From the NCBI GenBank assembly GCA_910584095.1, contig CAJTYU010000017.1:5749-69748 (forward strand): 64,000 nucleotides of DNA, in the 5' to 3' direction. The translations under genes and the position numbers were made by a program. The number at the start of each line of letters is the position of its first letter. Positions within the stretch are counted from its first letter, which is position 1. This DNA is from an uncultured Dorea sp. GTDB lineage: Bacteria > Bacillota > Clostridia > Lachnospirales > Lachnospiraceae. A model generated the notes under the pieces. The model saw only the letters and a list, made by a program, of their open reading frames with translations, was not told where the DNA came from and searched no databases. Positions 46,359-54,937 of the stretch are shown here, piece after piece.

Positions 46359-46413
46359 CTTGTGCATAATGCATAACTAAAAAGGTGATGTTATCGCTTG
46401 TGCATATTGTAAC
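46359..46413. promoter_or_regulatory. Repeated TTGTGCATA motif between PucR and MFS genes
   Basis: CTTGTGCATAATGCATAAC (46359-46377) and TTGTGCATATTGTAAC (46398-46413) share TTGTGCATA. A related GTGCATTGTTAAC lies before the flavin reductase gene at 42945. This may be the regulator's binding site. Confidence 0.35.
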
Positions 46414-46573
46414 GACCATGTTAAGGGGTTAACATAGATGTATAAATTTACTATTTAATGTCCGGATTGGGAAAGGAGGAGCGATTTATACTGGTGTAAG
46501 TGCGAAATGACGGCTAAATAGTAAAATAGAAAAATAATAGTCAAAAGAAAGAGAAAGAGAAAGAGGTGGAAAT

Positions 46574-47824
46574 ATGAGCACGACTCAAAAAAAGGTACAT
46601 TATGGATGGGTTGTTATGGGATGCTGCTGTGTAATTATGTTTAGTACAGTTGGGATTATACCGAACTGTATGACTGTTTTTTTGGCAGGAGCTAATGCTG
46701 ATACGGGAATTGATATGGTAAGCCTGTCTTTATATTTTACGTTTGTTACACTTACAATAGCCGTCTGCCAGCCAGTTTCCAGACTGTTGTTTGAAAGATA
46801 CAATGCGAGGATTGTTGTGGCTTTTTTTGCTGCGCTTCCGGGTATTGGAACAGCACTGATGGCACTTTATAATAAGCCGGTATATTTTTGGATTTCTGGT
46901 ATAATTAATGGTTTTGGACTTTCCCTTATTACATTTATTTTGGTTCCGACATTGATGAATAAATGGTTTGTGACAAGAATTGGATTTGTTATGGGTATCT
47001 GCATGGCTTTTTCAAATATTGGCGGCGCAATTTGGGCTCCAGTTGCAGGAAATCTTGTTGTAAATATGGGATGGCGGACAACAGTTGTGATTATGGGGAT
47101 TCTGAGTATTTTTATATCCTGCCCAGTTGCCTTGATTGGTATTCGGAGAGATCCGTTTGAAAAAAGTCTTCAGCCTTACGGAATTAATACGATACAGAAA
47201 GGCGATGAGGGGCAGAAAATTGAACTATCAGGGGACACCTTGAAAGAGTCTTTAAAAAGACCTTGGATTTATATGATTTTTATTATAGCAGCCGGTTTAT
47301 TTTTTATTGCAAATTTCCAACCTCAGATTACACAGTATGCGGTATCTATTGGTTTTCCAATTAATAAAGGCGCAGCGGTATCATCTATGCTGATGATTGG
47401 CTCGATTATTGGAAAGGTTGCATTAGGAGCGATCAATGATAAAGCCGGACTGGGAGTGTCGGTTACGGTTGGTATTATATGCGGCATTATTGGCTCTATT
47501 CTCTTGATATCCTCAGGTGGTATGGCGACAATGGTGTTTGTAGGTGCCATGCTGTTTGGTATTGCTTTTGCATTAATGTCAATTGCATTGCCGCTTTATG
47601 TGCGTAAAGCAGCGGGTACGAAACATTTCGGTTCAGTTTATAGCGTTGTATCCAGCGTGGGAAATGCAGCCAGTGCGGTGTCGGGACCGATTTATGGCGC
47701 GATATATGAGGCAACTGGCTCTTATGCGACAAGTCTGGTTACTTGTGTGGTATTTATGGCAGTAGTATTGGTTATGACATGGATTATTATTGCTGGAACA
47801 AAAAATCTTTGGAAAAATGCGTAA
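46574..47824 (+). CDS. MFS transporter
   Basis: 416-residue major facilitator with 12 predicted helices. It has VHYGWVVMGCCCVIMFSTVGIIPNC at the start, a central cytoplasmic loop near residues 200-225 (RRDPFEKSLQPYG), and MGSIIGKVALGAINDKAGLG-like repeat of the helix 2-3 loop. The N-terminus HYGWVVMG is common in carriers of monocarboxylates and steroid- or aromatic-type acids. Substrate is inferred only from its neighbours. A GAAAGAGGTGG site precedes the ATG, and the dehydrogenase gene follows 52 bases later. Confidence 0.9.
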   Translation: MSTTQKKVHYGWVVMGCCCVIMFSTVGIIPNCMTVFLAGANADTGIDMVSLSLYFTFVTLTIAVCQPVSRLLFERYNARIVVAFFAALPGIGTALMALYNKPVYFWISGIINGFGLSLITFILVPTLMNKWFVTRIGFVMGICMAFSNIGGAIWAPVAGNLVVNMGWRTTVVIMGILSIFISCPVALIGIRRDPFEKSLQPYGINTIQKGDEGQKIELSGDTLKESLKRPWIYMIFIIAAGLFFIANFQPQITQYAVSIGFPINKGAAVSSMLMIGSIIGKVALGAINDKAGLGVSVTVGIICGIIGSILLISSGGMATMVFVGAMLFGIAFALMSIALPLYVRKAAGTKHFGSVYSVVSSVGNAASAVSGPIYGAIYEATGSYATSLVTCVVFMAVVLVMTWIIIAGTKNLWKNA

Positions 47825-47876
47825 AAATAATAGAGCTAGTAAATTAGCGAAAAATGAATAAGGAGACAATAAAAGT

Positions 47877-48641
47877 ATGAAAAATTATTTTGATATTAAA
47901 GGTAAAAACGCCATTGTTACGGGAGCATCATCAGGAATTGGAGCGCAGTGGGCAAAGGCGCTTGCTTCGCAGGGAGCTAATGTGGCGATTGTAGCAAGAA
48001 GGGCGGAAAGGCTGGATGAAAATAAAAAATTTATTGAAAAAGAATATGGAGTAAAATGTATTGCTGTTCCGTGTGATATAACGGATGAAGAACAGATAAA
48101 GAATATGGCTGAGAAAGTATTGGAGGAGTTTGGAAATGTTGATATTCTGGTGAATAATGCCGGCGTTGTAATTAAAGGCGCATTCTTAGACCAGACGACG
48201 GAAGATTGGGATAAGGTATTAAATACCAATCTGAAAAGTATTTATCTAGTAACAAAATATATAGTGCCTAATATGATTGAGAATAAATATGGAAAAATTA
48301 TTAACACTTCATCAATCGGCGGGGTTGCAGCCAACAAGGGACAGGTGGGGTATTATACTTCCAAAGCTGGCGTGATAAATCTTACACGTGCGCTGGCAGC
48401 AGAATTTGCGCCGTATGGAATTACTGTTAATGCGATTGGTCCGGGCGTATATGATACAGAGATGACTCATGAACATCTTTCAGGAGAATTTGCAGAGCAT
48501 ATTGCCGCAAGTCTTCCTCTTGGAAAATGGGGAGATATAGATGATATGGATGGAATATTGATTTACTTTGCATCTGATGCATCAAAGTATTGTACTGGGC
48601 AGAATATTTTAATTGACGGTGGAAAGAGTTCAATGATTTAA
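47877..48641 (+). CDS. Short-chain dehydrogenase/reductase
   Basis: 254-residue classical SDR. Cofactor motif TGASSGIGAQWAKAL with ARR after strand 2, which suggests NADP preference. NNAG is at VDILVNNAGVV. The catalytic Ser is in INTSSIGGVAANKGQVG, and Tyr/Lys in YYTSKAG. GQNILIDGG ends the fold. Similar to gluconate 5-dehydrogenase, 3-oxoacyl reductase and hydroxysteroid dehydrogenases; by eye these cannot be separated. Probably co-transcribed with the MFS carrier and acts on the same imported compound as the flavin reductase. Confidence 0.92.
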   Translation: MKNYFDIKGKNAIVTGASSGIGAQWAKALASQGANVAIVARRAERLDENKKFIEKEYGVKCIAVPCDITDEEQIKNMAEKVLEEFGNVDILVNNAGVVIKGAFLDQTTEDWDKVLNTNLKSIYLVTKYIVPNMIENKYGKIINTSSIGGVAANKGQVGYYTSKAGVINLTRALAAEFAPYGITVNAIGPGVYDTEMTHEHLSGEFAEHIAASLPLGKWGDIDDMDGILIYFASDASKYCTGQNILIDGGKSSMI

Positions 48642-48658
48642 GTATAGAAAATTTATAT

Positions 48659-48695
48659 ACAAATTCCTTTATCCAGTGCGGGTAAAGGAATTTGT
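48659..48695. terminator. Bidirectional terminator after the SDR gene
   Basis: About 15 pairs: ACAAATTCCTTTA with TAAAGGAATTTGT plus inner C-G pairs. Both strands end in T-rich sequence, and it lies between converging genes. Confidence 0.8.
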
Positions 48696-48738
48696 CATAT
48701 AGTGTATCTATAAGCTGTTTCTAGCGGATAGGTTTTCC

Positions 48739-49470
48739 TTATGAAAAAAGCGGGAGAAGTACTGTATGCCAGAATGAGCTAAAAGGCATTACCAAAATCA
48801 TAGCCGGGAGCATGTCCGCAATCGGAAACATTTTGATCTTTGCAATACGGAATCCGGTAGCTATCATCAGGATGCCGCCGCAGGCTTTAAAATCTGCGAT
48901 CATATCCGGTGTGGTAAACGGAAATATCATTTTTGCGCACAGGAACAAGATTAAAAAGATAATAAACTGAGGCACAGCGATTATTGTGGTTACATAGCCG
49001 AGGCTGCAGGCGAAAACCAGCGCTGTAAATAAATCCAAGATAGACTTAGATATGAGAATACTGTGGTCGCCAGTCATTCCAGAATCCAGACAGCCGTAGA
49101 TGCCGGTTCCGCTTGCACAGAATAATACCAGTGCAGTGACTAGAAGAGCCTGAAATTCCTCTTCCGGCAAACTCCGGTTCATGTTTTTAAATAATCGATT
49201 GATGGGTTTTTCCAAAAGCAGTGCAGTCCGGTTGATTTTATCGCCCAAATGAATCAAAAGACCGATACTGCTTCCTAAGACTACAGCAAAGATGACTGCC
49301 GGCATGTTTTTCATTAGGATGACAGAGCTGATTCCGATTCCCATAGAACATACGCCGAATACTAAGTTCAATTCATTTTTAAATTTGTCAGGAAGCTTTT
49401 CCCCGGCTGCAGCTCCTATGATACCGCCGATTGCGACGGAAAGTACATTAATCATTACGCCTATTGGCAT
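48739..49470 (-). CDS. DUF554 membrane protein
   Basis: 243-residue membrane protein with about seven hydrophobic segments. The DUF554 features are MPIGVMINVLSVAIGGIIGAAAGEKLPDKFKNELNLVFGVCSMGIG at the start, VVLGSSIGLLIHLGDKIN, and SGTGIYGCLDSGMTGDHSILISKSILDLFTALVFA. Family function is unknown; it is common in Firmicutes, possibly a transporter. GGGAGGG lies seven bases before the start. It is a single gene. Confidence 0.9.
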   Translation of the reverse strand: MPIGVMINVLSVAIGGIIGAAAGEKLPDKFKNELNLVFGVCSMGIGISSVILMKNMPAVIFAVVLGSSIGLLIHLGDKINRTALLLEKPINRLFKNMNRSLPEEEFQALLVTALVLFCASGTGIYGCLDSGMTGDHSILISKSILDLFTALVFACSLGYVTTIIAVPQFIIFLILFLCAKMIFPFTTPDMIADFKACGGILMIATGFRIAKIKMFPIADMLPAMILVMPFSSFWHTVLLPLFS

Positions 49471-49706
49471 AAATATCCCTCCCTATATTATGCAGTAGAA
49501 TAGATTTCATATGTATTCCCTGTTTTTTATTATATCGGAAAAGAAGCCGGGAATCCAGTATTTTGTATATGGAGAAAGAGATTGGACTATGTTATACTAG
49601 GAAAGCAGATATTTTGAGACCTTTTCTAATACTGTTTGATGTTAAAGAATCAAAGGAAGTGTATATACACTGTGTAATTACATTGTTTTGCAAGGGGGAG
49701 AAAAAC

Positions 49707-51125
49707 ATGAAAAAACAGGAGCATATCATCAAAGAGGTATATCCGGGTTCCATTGCTGAGGAAATGGAGATTGAGGCAGGAGATGTGCTGCTTGCAATTA
49801 ATAATCAGGAAATAGAGGATGTATTTGATTATCGTTATTTGATAAAAGATGAATATATCGAAGTATTAATCCGAAAAAAAGAAGGAGAGGAATGGCTTCT
49901 TGAGATAGAGAAGGAATATGAAGATGAGCTGGGGATTGAATTTGAGAATGGATTGATGAGCGATTACCGCTCCTGTAGTAATAAATGCATTTTTTGTTTT
50001 ATTGACCAGATGCCGCCGGGTATGCGTGAAACCTTGTATTTTAAGGATGATGATTCCAGACTGTCGTTTCTTCAAGGCAATTACATTACGCTGACTAATA
50101 TGAACGACAGGGATGTGGAGCGTATTATCCATATGCAGCTTGCACCTATCAATATTTCTGTACAGACGACAAATCCAGAACTTCGATGCAAGATGCTCCA
50201 TAACCGTTTTGCAGGTGAGAAGCTTAAATATATAGACGAATTTTTTGAAGGACATGTAGAAATGAATGGGCAGATTGTGTGCTGCAAAGGTGTGAATGAC
50301 GGGGCAGAGCTTGAGCGGAGCATCCGGGATTTATCCAGATACCTTCCCTTTATGCGGAGTGTGTCTGTTGTTCCGGCAGGGCTGACTAGATACAGAGAGG
50401 GTCTATATCCGCTGGAATTGTACACAAAGAAAGAAGCGGAAGCGGTAATTGATTTGATAGAAGGCTTTCAGAAGAGATTTTATGAAGAATACGGGCTTCA
50501 TTTTATTCATGCCAGTGACGAATGGTATATAACGGCGGAACGTGATTTTCCAGAGGAGGAACGATATGACGGCTATATCCAGTTAGAGAACGGCGTGGGT
50601 ATGATGCGTTTATTTATGGAAGAGTTTGAGGAGGCATTTGCAGAGTTTCAGAAGGATATAGAAGCTGCAGTGCGGGCGGATAACTATAAGAGGACGCTGA
50701 CAATAGCAACCGGCAGGCTTGCGTATACGGCTGTTTCTGATTTTTCAAACCGTATGATGGAGATGTTTCCCAATATGACGATCCGTGTGTATGCAATCCG
50801 CAATGATTTTTTTGGGGAAATGATCACAGTATCTGGATTGATAACCGGACAGGATTTGGTAAATCAATTGCTGGAATATCAGAAGCAGGGCGTGGATTTA
50901 GGAGACGCATTGATCATTCCATCCAATATGCTGAGGACAGGAGAGCAGGTGTTTTTGGATGATATGACGATGCAGGAGGCCGGAGAGAGATTAGGGATGA
51001 AGCTTGTTCCCGCAGAGGCGGGGGGAAGGGATTTTATTAAGGCTATTTTGAATGAAGACTATTGTATGGGAAGGGAAAATGACGAATTTGCGTATGTGAA
51101 GGGATACCCGGGAAAATGGAATTAA
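49707..51125 (+). CDS. DUF512 radical SAM-like protein with N-terminal PDZ domain
   Basis: 472 residues. A PDZ domain (IIKEVYPGSIAEEMEIEAGDVLLAINNQEIED) is followed by a radical SAM-type region with CSNKCIFCFIDQMPPGMRETLYFKDDDSRLSF and then the DUF512 domain (VGMMRLFMEEFEEA, TGRLAYTAVSDF). The cysteines CxxxCxxC fit a [4Fe-4S] site. The family is near-universal in Firmicutes and its reaction is unknown. An upstream in-frame ATG exists 144 bases earlier, but the AGGGGGAG site supports this start and the family N-terminus. Confidence 0.93.
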   Translation: MKKQEHIIKEVYPGSIAEEMEIEAGDVLLAINNQEIEDVFDYRYLIKDEYIEVLIRKKEGEEWLLEIEKEYEDELGIEFENGLMSDYRSCSNKCIFCFIDQMPPGMRETLYFKDDDSRLSFLQGNYITLTNMNDRDVERIIHMQLAPINISVQTTNPELRCKMLHNRFAGEKLKYIDEFFEGHVEMNGQIVCCKGVNDGAELERSIRDLSRYLPFMRSVSVVPAGLTRYREGLYPLELYTKKEAEAVIDLIEGFQKRFYEEYGLHFIHASDEWYITAERDFPEEERYDGYIQLENGVGMMRLFMEEFEEAFAEFQKDIEAAVRADNYKRTLTIATGRLAYTAVSDFSNRMMEMFPNMTIRVYAIRNDFFGEMITVSGLITGQDLVNQLLEYQKQGVDLGDALIIPSNMLRTGEQVFLDDMTMQEAGERLGMKLVPAEAGGRDFIKAILNEDYCMGRENDEFAYVKGYPGKWN

Positions 51126-51182
51126 AGAAGTCTGAAAAATATGCCGCGCGGGCTTTGAAAGCAAAGAATTCGCAGGATTGCA

Positions 51183-51223
51183 GTAAAGTGTGCACAATCA
51201 TAAATAACTGGTGCACACTTTAC
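51183..51223. repeat. 13-bp perfect inverted repeat between convergent genes
   Basis: Arms GTAAAGTGTGCAC and GTGCACACTTTAC with a 15-base loop. It sits between the DUF512 gene and hydF. It may act as a terminator in both directions, but no T tract follows. Confidence 0.5.
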
Positions 51224-51280
51224 CATATAAGTTGTCATATATTTGAAAACAGTGCGCAGAAGATTCGTCAGGATATGCGG

Positions 51281-52501
51281 TTAGATTCCTGAGAATACCG
51301 CAATACTTCGTTCTAGGATTCCATGCATATATGCGATGGCGGTACCATAATTGGTTATCGGAACTGCGGCATCTTCCGCACATTTCAGACGGTATTTCAT
51401 TTCCCGTTCATTTAAGGTGCATCCGCCGCAATGGATAATCAGCTTATAATCATCAAGCGCCGCTGGAAATTCTGTGCCGCTGGTGAATTGGAAATCAAGC
51501 GTCTTTCCGGTGTGTTTTTTAATCCATTCAGGGAGTTTTACTGTTCCGATATCATCACACTGGCGGTGATGGGTGCATCCTTCTGAAATAAGCACTTTGT
51601 CGCCGTCTTTTAGGTTGTCTAAAGCACGTGCGCCTTTTACCAAAGTTTTTAAGTTTCCTTTATATTTTGCAAATAAAATAGAGAAGGAGGTTAAGGGAAT
51701 GTCTGCCGGAGTCTCTGCGGCAACTTTCTTAAAAGCCTGACTGTCGGTGATAACAAGGGCTGGCTTTCGCCCAAGGGATTTCAGCGTTTCTTTCAGGCAG
51801 GTTTCCTTTACCACGATGGATATAGCATCTGATTCAAGAATGTCCCTTATAGTCTGCTGCTGGGGAAGAATCAGACGTCCTTTTGGCGCGGCTTTGTCAA
51901 TGGGAACAACCAGAATGATTAAGTCGGATGGATGAATCAAATCGCCGACAAGTCGGTGTTTTGGATCTTCGGCGGGGACAAGAGAAGCAATTAATTCTTT
52001 GAGTTCAAAGATATTCTGTTTCGTTTCGGCGCTGACCCATATACTGTGTTTTTCGTCAATCCGGCAGTCGTGCAGAAATTTATTGTCCTTATCGGTGTCT
52101 GGCTGTATTAAGTCGGCCTTGTTGAAAATAACGGCATAAGGTATATTCTTTTTCTGAATACGTTCAAGGATCTGGCGGTCTTCCGTGGTGATGCCAATGC
52201 TTCCGTCCACTACGAGGAGTGCGATGTCAGATTTATTCAGCATCTGATGAGCTTTCTGAATGCGGAGAGCGCCAAGTTCTCCTTCGTCGTCAAGGCCGGG
52301 AGTATCTATTATTACGACCGGACCAAGAGGAAGCAGCTCCATGGCTTTTAAAACAGGGTCGGTGGTGGTTCCTTGTACGTCAGAGACGATCGCAAGATTC
52401 TGTCCTGTCAGGGCGTTTATAATGCTGGATTTACCCGCGTTTCTTTTGCCAAAGATGCCAATGTGTATACGTTCCCCGGATGGGGTATGATTCATGCTCA
52501 T
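51281..52501 (-). CDS. hydF: [FeFe]-hydrogenase maturation GTPase HydF
   Basis: 406-residue scaffold on which the di-iron subcluster of the hydrogenase H-cluster is built. GTPase motifs: GKRNAGKSSIINAL (G1), GTTTDPV (G2), DTPGLDD (G3) and NKAD (G4). The C-terminal cluster ligands are CTHHRQC and HCGGC about 50 residues later, the HydF Cys-His...His-Cys-x2-Cys pattern. The ATG eight bases after AGGAGG is chosen over a TTG two codons earlier. Neither HydE/HydG nor a hydrogenase gene is in the window, so the maturation genes are scattered in this genome. Confidence 0.95.
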   Translation of the reverse strand: MSMNHTPSGERIHIGIFGKRNAGKSSIINALTGQNLAIVSDVQGTTTDPVLKAMELLPLGPVVIIDTPGLDDEGELGALRIQKAHQMLNKSDIALLVVDGSIGITTEDRQILERIQKKNIPYAVIFNKADLIQPDTDKDNKFLHDCRIDEKHSIWVSAETKQNIFELKELIASLVPAEDPKHRLVGDLIHPSDLIILVVPIDKAAPKGRLILPQQQTIRDILESDAISIVVKETCLKETLKSLGRKPALVITDSQAFKKVAAETPADIPLTSFSILFAKYKGNLKTLVKGARALDNLKDGDKVLISEGCTHHRQCDDIGTVKLPEWIKKHTGKTLDFQFTSGTEFPAALDDYKLIIHCGGCTLNEREMKYRLKCAEDAAVPITNYGTAIAYMHGILERSIAVFSGI

Positions 52502-52748
52502 AGTCAAATCCTCCTGAACTGTAATTATTTTAAACTTATGCTAGCACGAATTTCTGAAAGATGCAAACATGACATTGTTGGATAAATAGTTATCATTGTA
52601 ACTATTCTGGATGCATGTTATGCTATACAGCAGAGGAACCTGTATAGAAAGAAGCAGATGCATGCACAGCTTATAGAGCAAGATGAATAATTTGATAAGG
52701 CGTATTAAGGAGTAAAGCATCGGCAGTAAAAATCAGAAGGATACGGGT

Positions 52749-52929
52749 ATGTTTCGATACGTTCATATGAATATTATTGCTAAAGATAGTAAAAAATTGA
52801 TTTCTTTTTATAAAAAGGTGTTTCAATGTAAGAGTATTGATGAAACTTTCCTATGATGAAATGGTTATGGCAGAGTTGGCAATAAATTCTAGCCGGATTT
52901 CATTATTTGTAAGAAACAAGAGAGAGTGA
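52749..52929 (+). pseudogene. Remnant of a VOC/glyoxalase-family gene
   Basis: The first 35 codons read MFRYVHMNIIAKDSKKLISF then YKKVFQCKSIDE, the typical first beta-alpha unit of a vicinal-oxygen-chelate protein, and stop at TGA. In another frame DEMVMAELAINSSRISLFVR continues the fold for 24 codons to a second stop. The middle has been lost and the frame is broken. The rest of the gap from 52502 to 52968 shows no gene. Confidence 0.65.
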
Positions 52930-52968
52930 GTATCTTATGCGATTGACGATCTGAGTTTGGAGGAAGCG

Positions 52969-53334
52969 GTGAAATTAGAAAAAATAACCTATAGTTTAAC
53001 GATTTGTAAAGTTGCATCAGAATTTGATGTTGACTTGAATAAGGAGTTTTATTTTATCGGTAAAACCGATGAGGAATATTCCGTTGTGTGCATCACAGAG
53101 GATGCGCCGGCGAATGCGATTGAGCGGGAGGACGGGTGGAAAGGCTTTAGGATACAGGGGATTCTGGATTTTTCAATGGTTGGCATCCTTGCTGAATTAT
53201 CTGGTATTCTTGCAGAAAATAAGATTGGAATATTTGTTGTATCAACTTTTAATACAGATTATATTCTTGTGAAAGAAGAAAATTTTGACAGGGCTCTGGA
53301 AGCATTGGCTTCAGCGGGCTATGAGATATTTTAA
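52969..53334 (+). CDS. ACT-domain protein
   Basis: 121-residue protein made of two ACT-like units: YSLTICKVASEFDVDLNKEFYFIGKTDEEYSVVC, then GFRIQGILDFSMVGILAELSGILAENKIGIFVVSTFNTDYILVKEENFDRALEAL. Such small CASTOR-like ACT proteins bind amino acids or other small ligands, and this one has no catalytic domain. The GTG five bases after GGAGG is the likely start; a TTG 12 bases earlier overlaps that site. It follows the broken VOC gene. Confidence 0.85.
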   Translation: MKLEKITYSLTICKVASEFDVDLNKEFYFIGKTDEEYSVVCITEDAPANAIEREDGWKGFRIQGILDFSMVGILAELSGILAENKIGIFVVSTFNTDYILVKEENFDRALEALASAGYEIF

Positions 53335-53606
53335 ACAGTCCGCAGTACTTATCTGATTGCTAAAAGGCGAAACGGAGAAGCTATAAGACGTAAATCGCCA
53401 ATATGTCACGGCCGGACAGGGCTGCGCTGATGGAAAAAGTGGATATGAAAAAGATAAGTGAGGCTGGAAAGATGGAATTTTGGAAATTCTACGAATTGAT
53501 TTCAGATTTCTACTATTGGTTGCACAGGTGTACAGGAGGCTATATGGAACGCAATTTAGGTTTTTGGTATTGTTTAGATATCAAAAACAAGGAGGTATAG
53601 AATATT
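53335..53606. other. Gap without a convincing gene
   Basis: A 65-codon open frame (53403-53600) contains KMEFWKFYELISDFYYWLHRCTGGY, but it lacks a ribosome site and I do not recognise it. It may be a decayed fragment. Nothing else is seen. Confidence 0.3.
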
Positions 53607-54074
53607 ATGGATTTTTCAGAAAAATTATTAACATTGCGGAAGGCTAACGACCTGACACAAGAGCAGCTTGCTGAAAAACTTGACGTTTCAAGACAGTCCA
53701 TTTCAAAATGGGAAAGTGGACAGGCAATTCCTGAACTGGAAAAGATAGTGGCAATGAGTGCGGTCTTTAACGTTACAACTGATTATCTGTTAAAGTCATC
53801 AGAGATAGATGATCTGTCAGTAAAAACTGAAATGTTAGAAAAACAGCAACAGATGATGCTGGGACAGGAGCAAAAACAGCGACAGATTTTTGGCTGTGTA
53901 ATGTATTCTGTTGTGGTATATCTGGTATTCGCTGCAGTATGTTTTATCGAACGTTTTTTCCTTTTTGAGTTTAATGTATTAGGTGGCAAAGAGATTCTTT
54001 TCGCAGAATTTCTTATAGCAACGGCCATAGTAGTTTTTATATGTGTAAAGAAACTCGGTAAAAAGCGAGAGTAG
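53607..54074 (+). CDS. XRE-family regulator with C-terminal membrane helices
   Basis: 155 residues. The N-terminal Cro/CI helix-turn-helix reads MDFSEKLLTLRKANDLTQEQLAEKLDVSRQSISKWESGQAIPEL, followed by a coiled-coil-like Gln-rich stretch (KQQQMMLGQEQKQRQ). Two hydrophobic segments (about 98-116 and 130-146) then place the tail in the membrane. Membrane-attached XRE regulators of this form are frequent in Lachnospiraceae; target and signal are unknown. AAGGAGG precedes the start by 13 bases. Confidence 0.88.
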   Translation: MDFSEKLLTLRKANDLTQEQLAEKLDVSRQSISKWESGQAIPELEKIVAMSAVFNVTTDYLLKSSEIDDLSVKTEMLEKQQQMMLGQEQKQRQIFGCVMYSVVVYLVFAAVCFIERFFLFEFNVLGGKEILFAEFLIATAIVVFICVKKLGKKRE

Positions 54075-54112
54075 AAGTTTGACAGGAGATAAATTTGATA
54101 AGATAATGGTAA

Positions 54113-54142
54113 GGCGCTCTGCTTTGGCGGGGCGTTATTTGT
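54113..54142 (+). terminator. Terminator after the XRE gene
   Basis: Eight-pair stem CGCTCTGC/GCGGGGCG (two G-U), loop TTTG, followed by TTATTTGTT. Confidence 0.6.
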
Positions 54143-54264
54143 TACATAGATAGACTTCATTGCGATAAAGCGATATAATGATTTCATCACGCAAGAACTA
54201 ACCAGACAGATCAATTAAGTTATAAAATGTGATGGCTCAGTTTATATTTGGGAGATAGGATAGT

Positions 54265-54858
54265 ATGGATACTTTTTCAGAAAAAAGTTTATTGTCATTG
54301 GGTGACTATTATGTATATAGGTTGATTGATCCAAGAACAAATCAAATAATTTACATTGGCAAAGGTACCGGCAACAGAGTGTTTGAACATGAAGAGGCGG
54401 CATTGATTAATGCGTTTACCTACGTGGGCTTAAAAATATCGTATCAGGACATCATTCTTCAGAGGCTTTATCGGTAGAAGATTTTGAAAAAAATATATGG
54501 TGCGGAGGAACTTCGTGAAGAAGATATTAAGCATAAAATACTTGTTATTAAAATTAATAAGTTGTATCGAAGAAATATGCCTGATAATGAACTTTATGAT
54601 TCTGTGCGCGGTGTGTGGCGGGCATCAATGAATAACGTTCAGTCCGCCGCGTATGTTTTCGGCGTGTATAATTCCTTGATTGTTGCGGTTTATAAGCCTA
54701 CACGATGGTATAAATGCAAAAAGGCACCGAAGAAGCGTCCAAGACAAGATGAGATTTTGACACCGAAGACAGAAAATCGTATTTTCTTTGTGGATGAAGG
54801 TTTTGAAAAAGGATATCCACATGATAAAAAAGAGGTTTTCTATTTTGGAAATCGATAG
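54265..54858 (+). pseudogene. Broken GIY-YIG (LEM-3-like) nuclease gene
   Basis: Two in-frame pieces separated by a TAG at 54475-54477. The first piece has YYVYRLIDPRTNQIIYIGKGTGNRVFEHEE, the start of a LEM-3-like GIY-YIG fold with the YVYR and YIGKGTG motifs. The second has KHKILVIKINKLYRR then NELYDSVRGVWRASMNNVQSAAYVFGVYNSLIVAVYKP, the usual C-terminal part of the same proteins. The middle, with the catalytic Arg and Glu region, appears deleted as well, so reading through the stop would not restore activity. Full-length relatives are about 250 residues as I recall. Confidence 0.75.
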
Positions 54859-54937
54859 CGGGATTAAAATTGAATCAAGGCGCACAAAATCCAATTACAT
54901 ATTTGAATCCCAAATCATAAAAAGGAGGTGTACCACA

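Noticed and set aside
43048..48641. Identification of this cluster as a bile-acid-inducible (bai) operon
   Set aside because: Only the reductase, carrier and SDR types are shared; the CoA ligase, dehydratase and CoA transferase genes of bai operons are absent and the regulator is PucR-type.
49563..49706. N-terminal extension of the DUF512 protein
   Set aside because: No ribosome site and no family similarity in these 48 codons; AGGGGGAG and the PDZ start support 49707.
53403..53600. 65-codon open frame before the XRE gene
   Set aside because: No ribosome site and no recognisable family; kept only as a possible decayed fragment.
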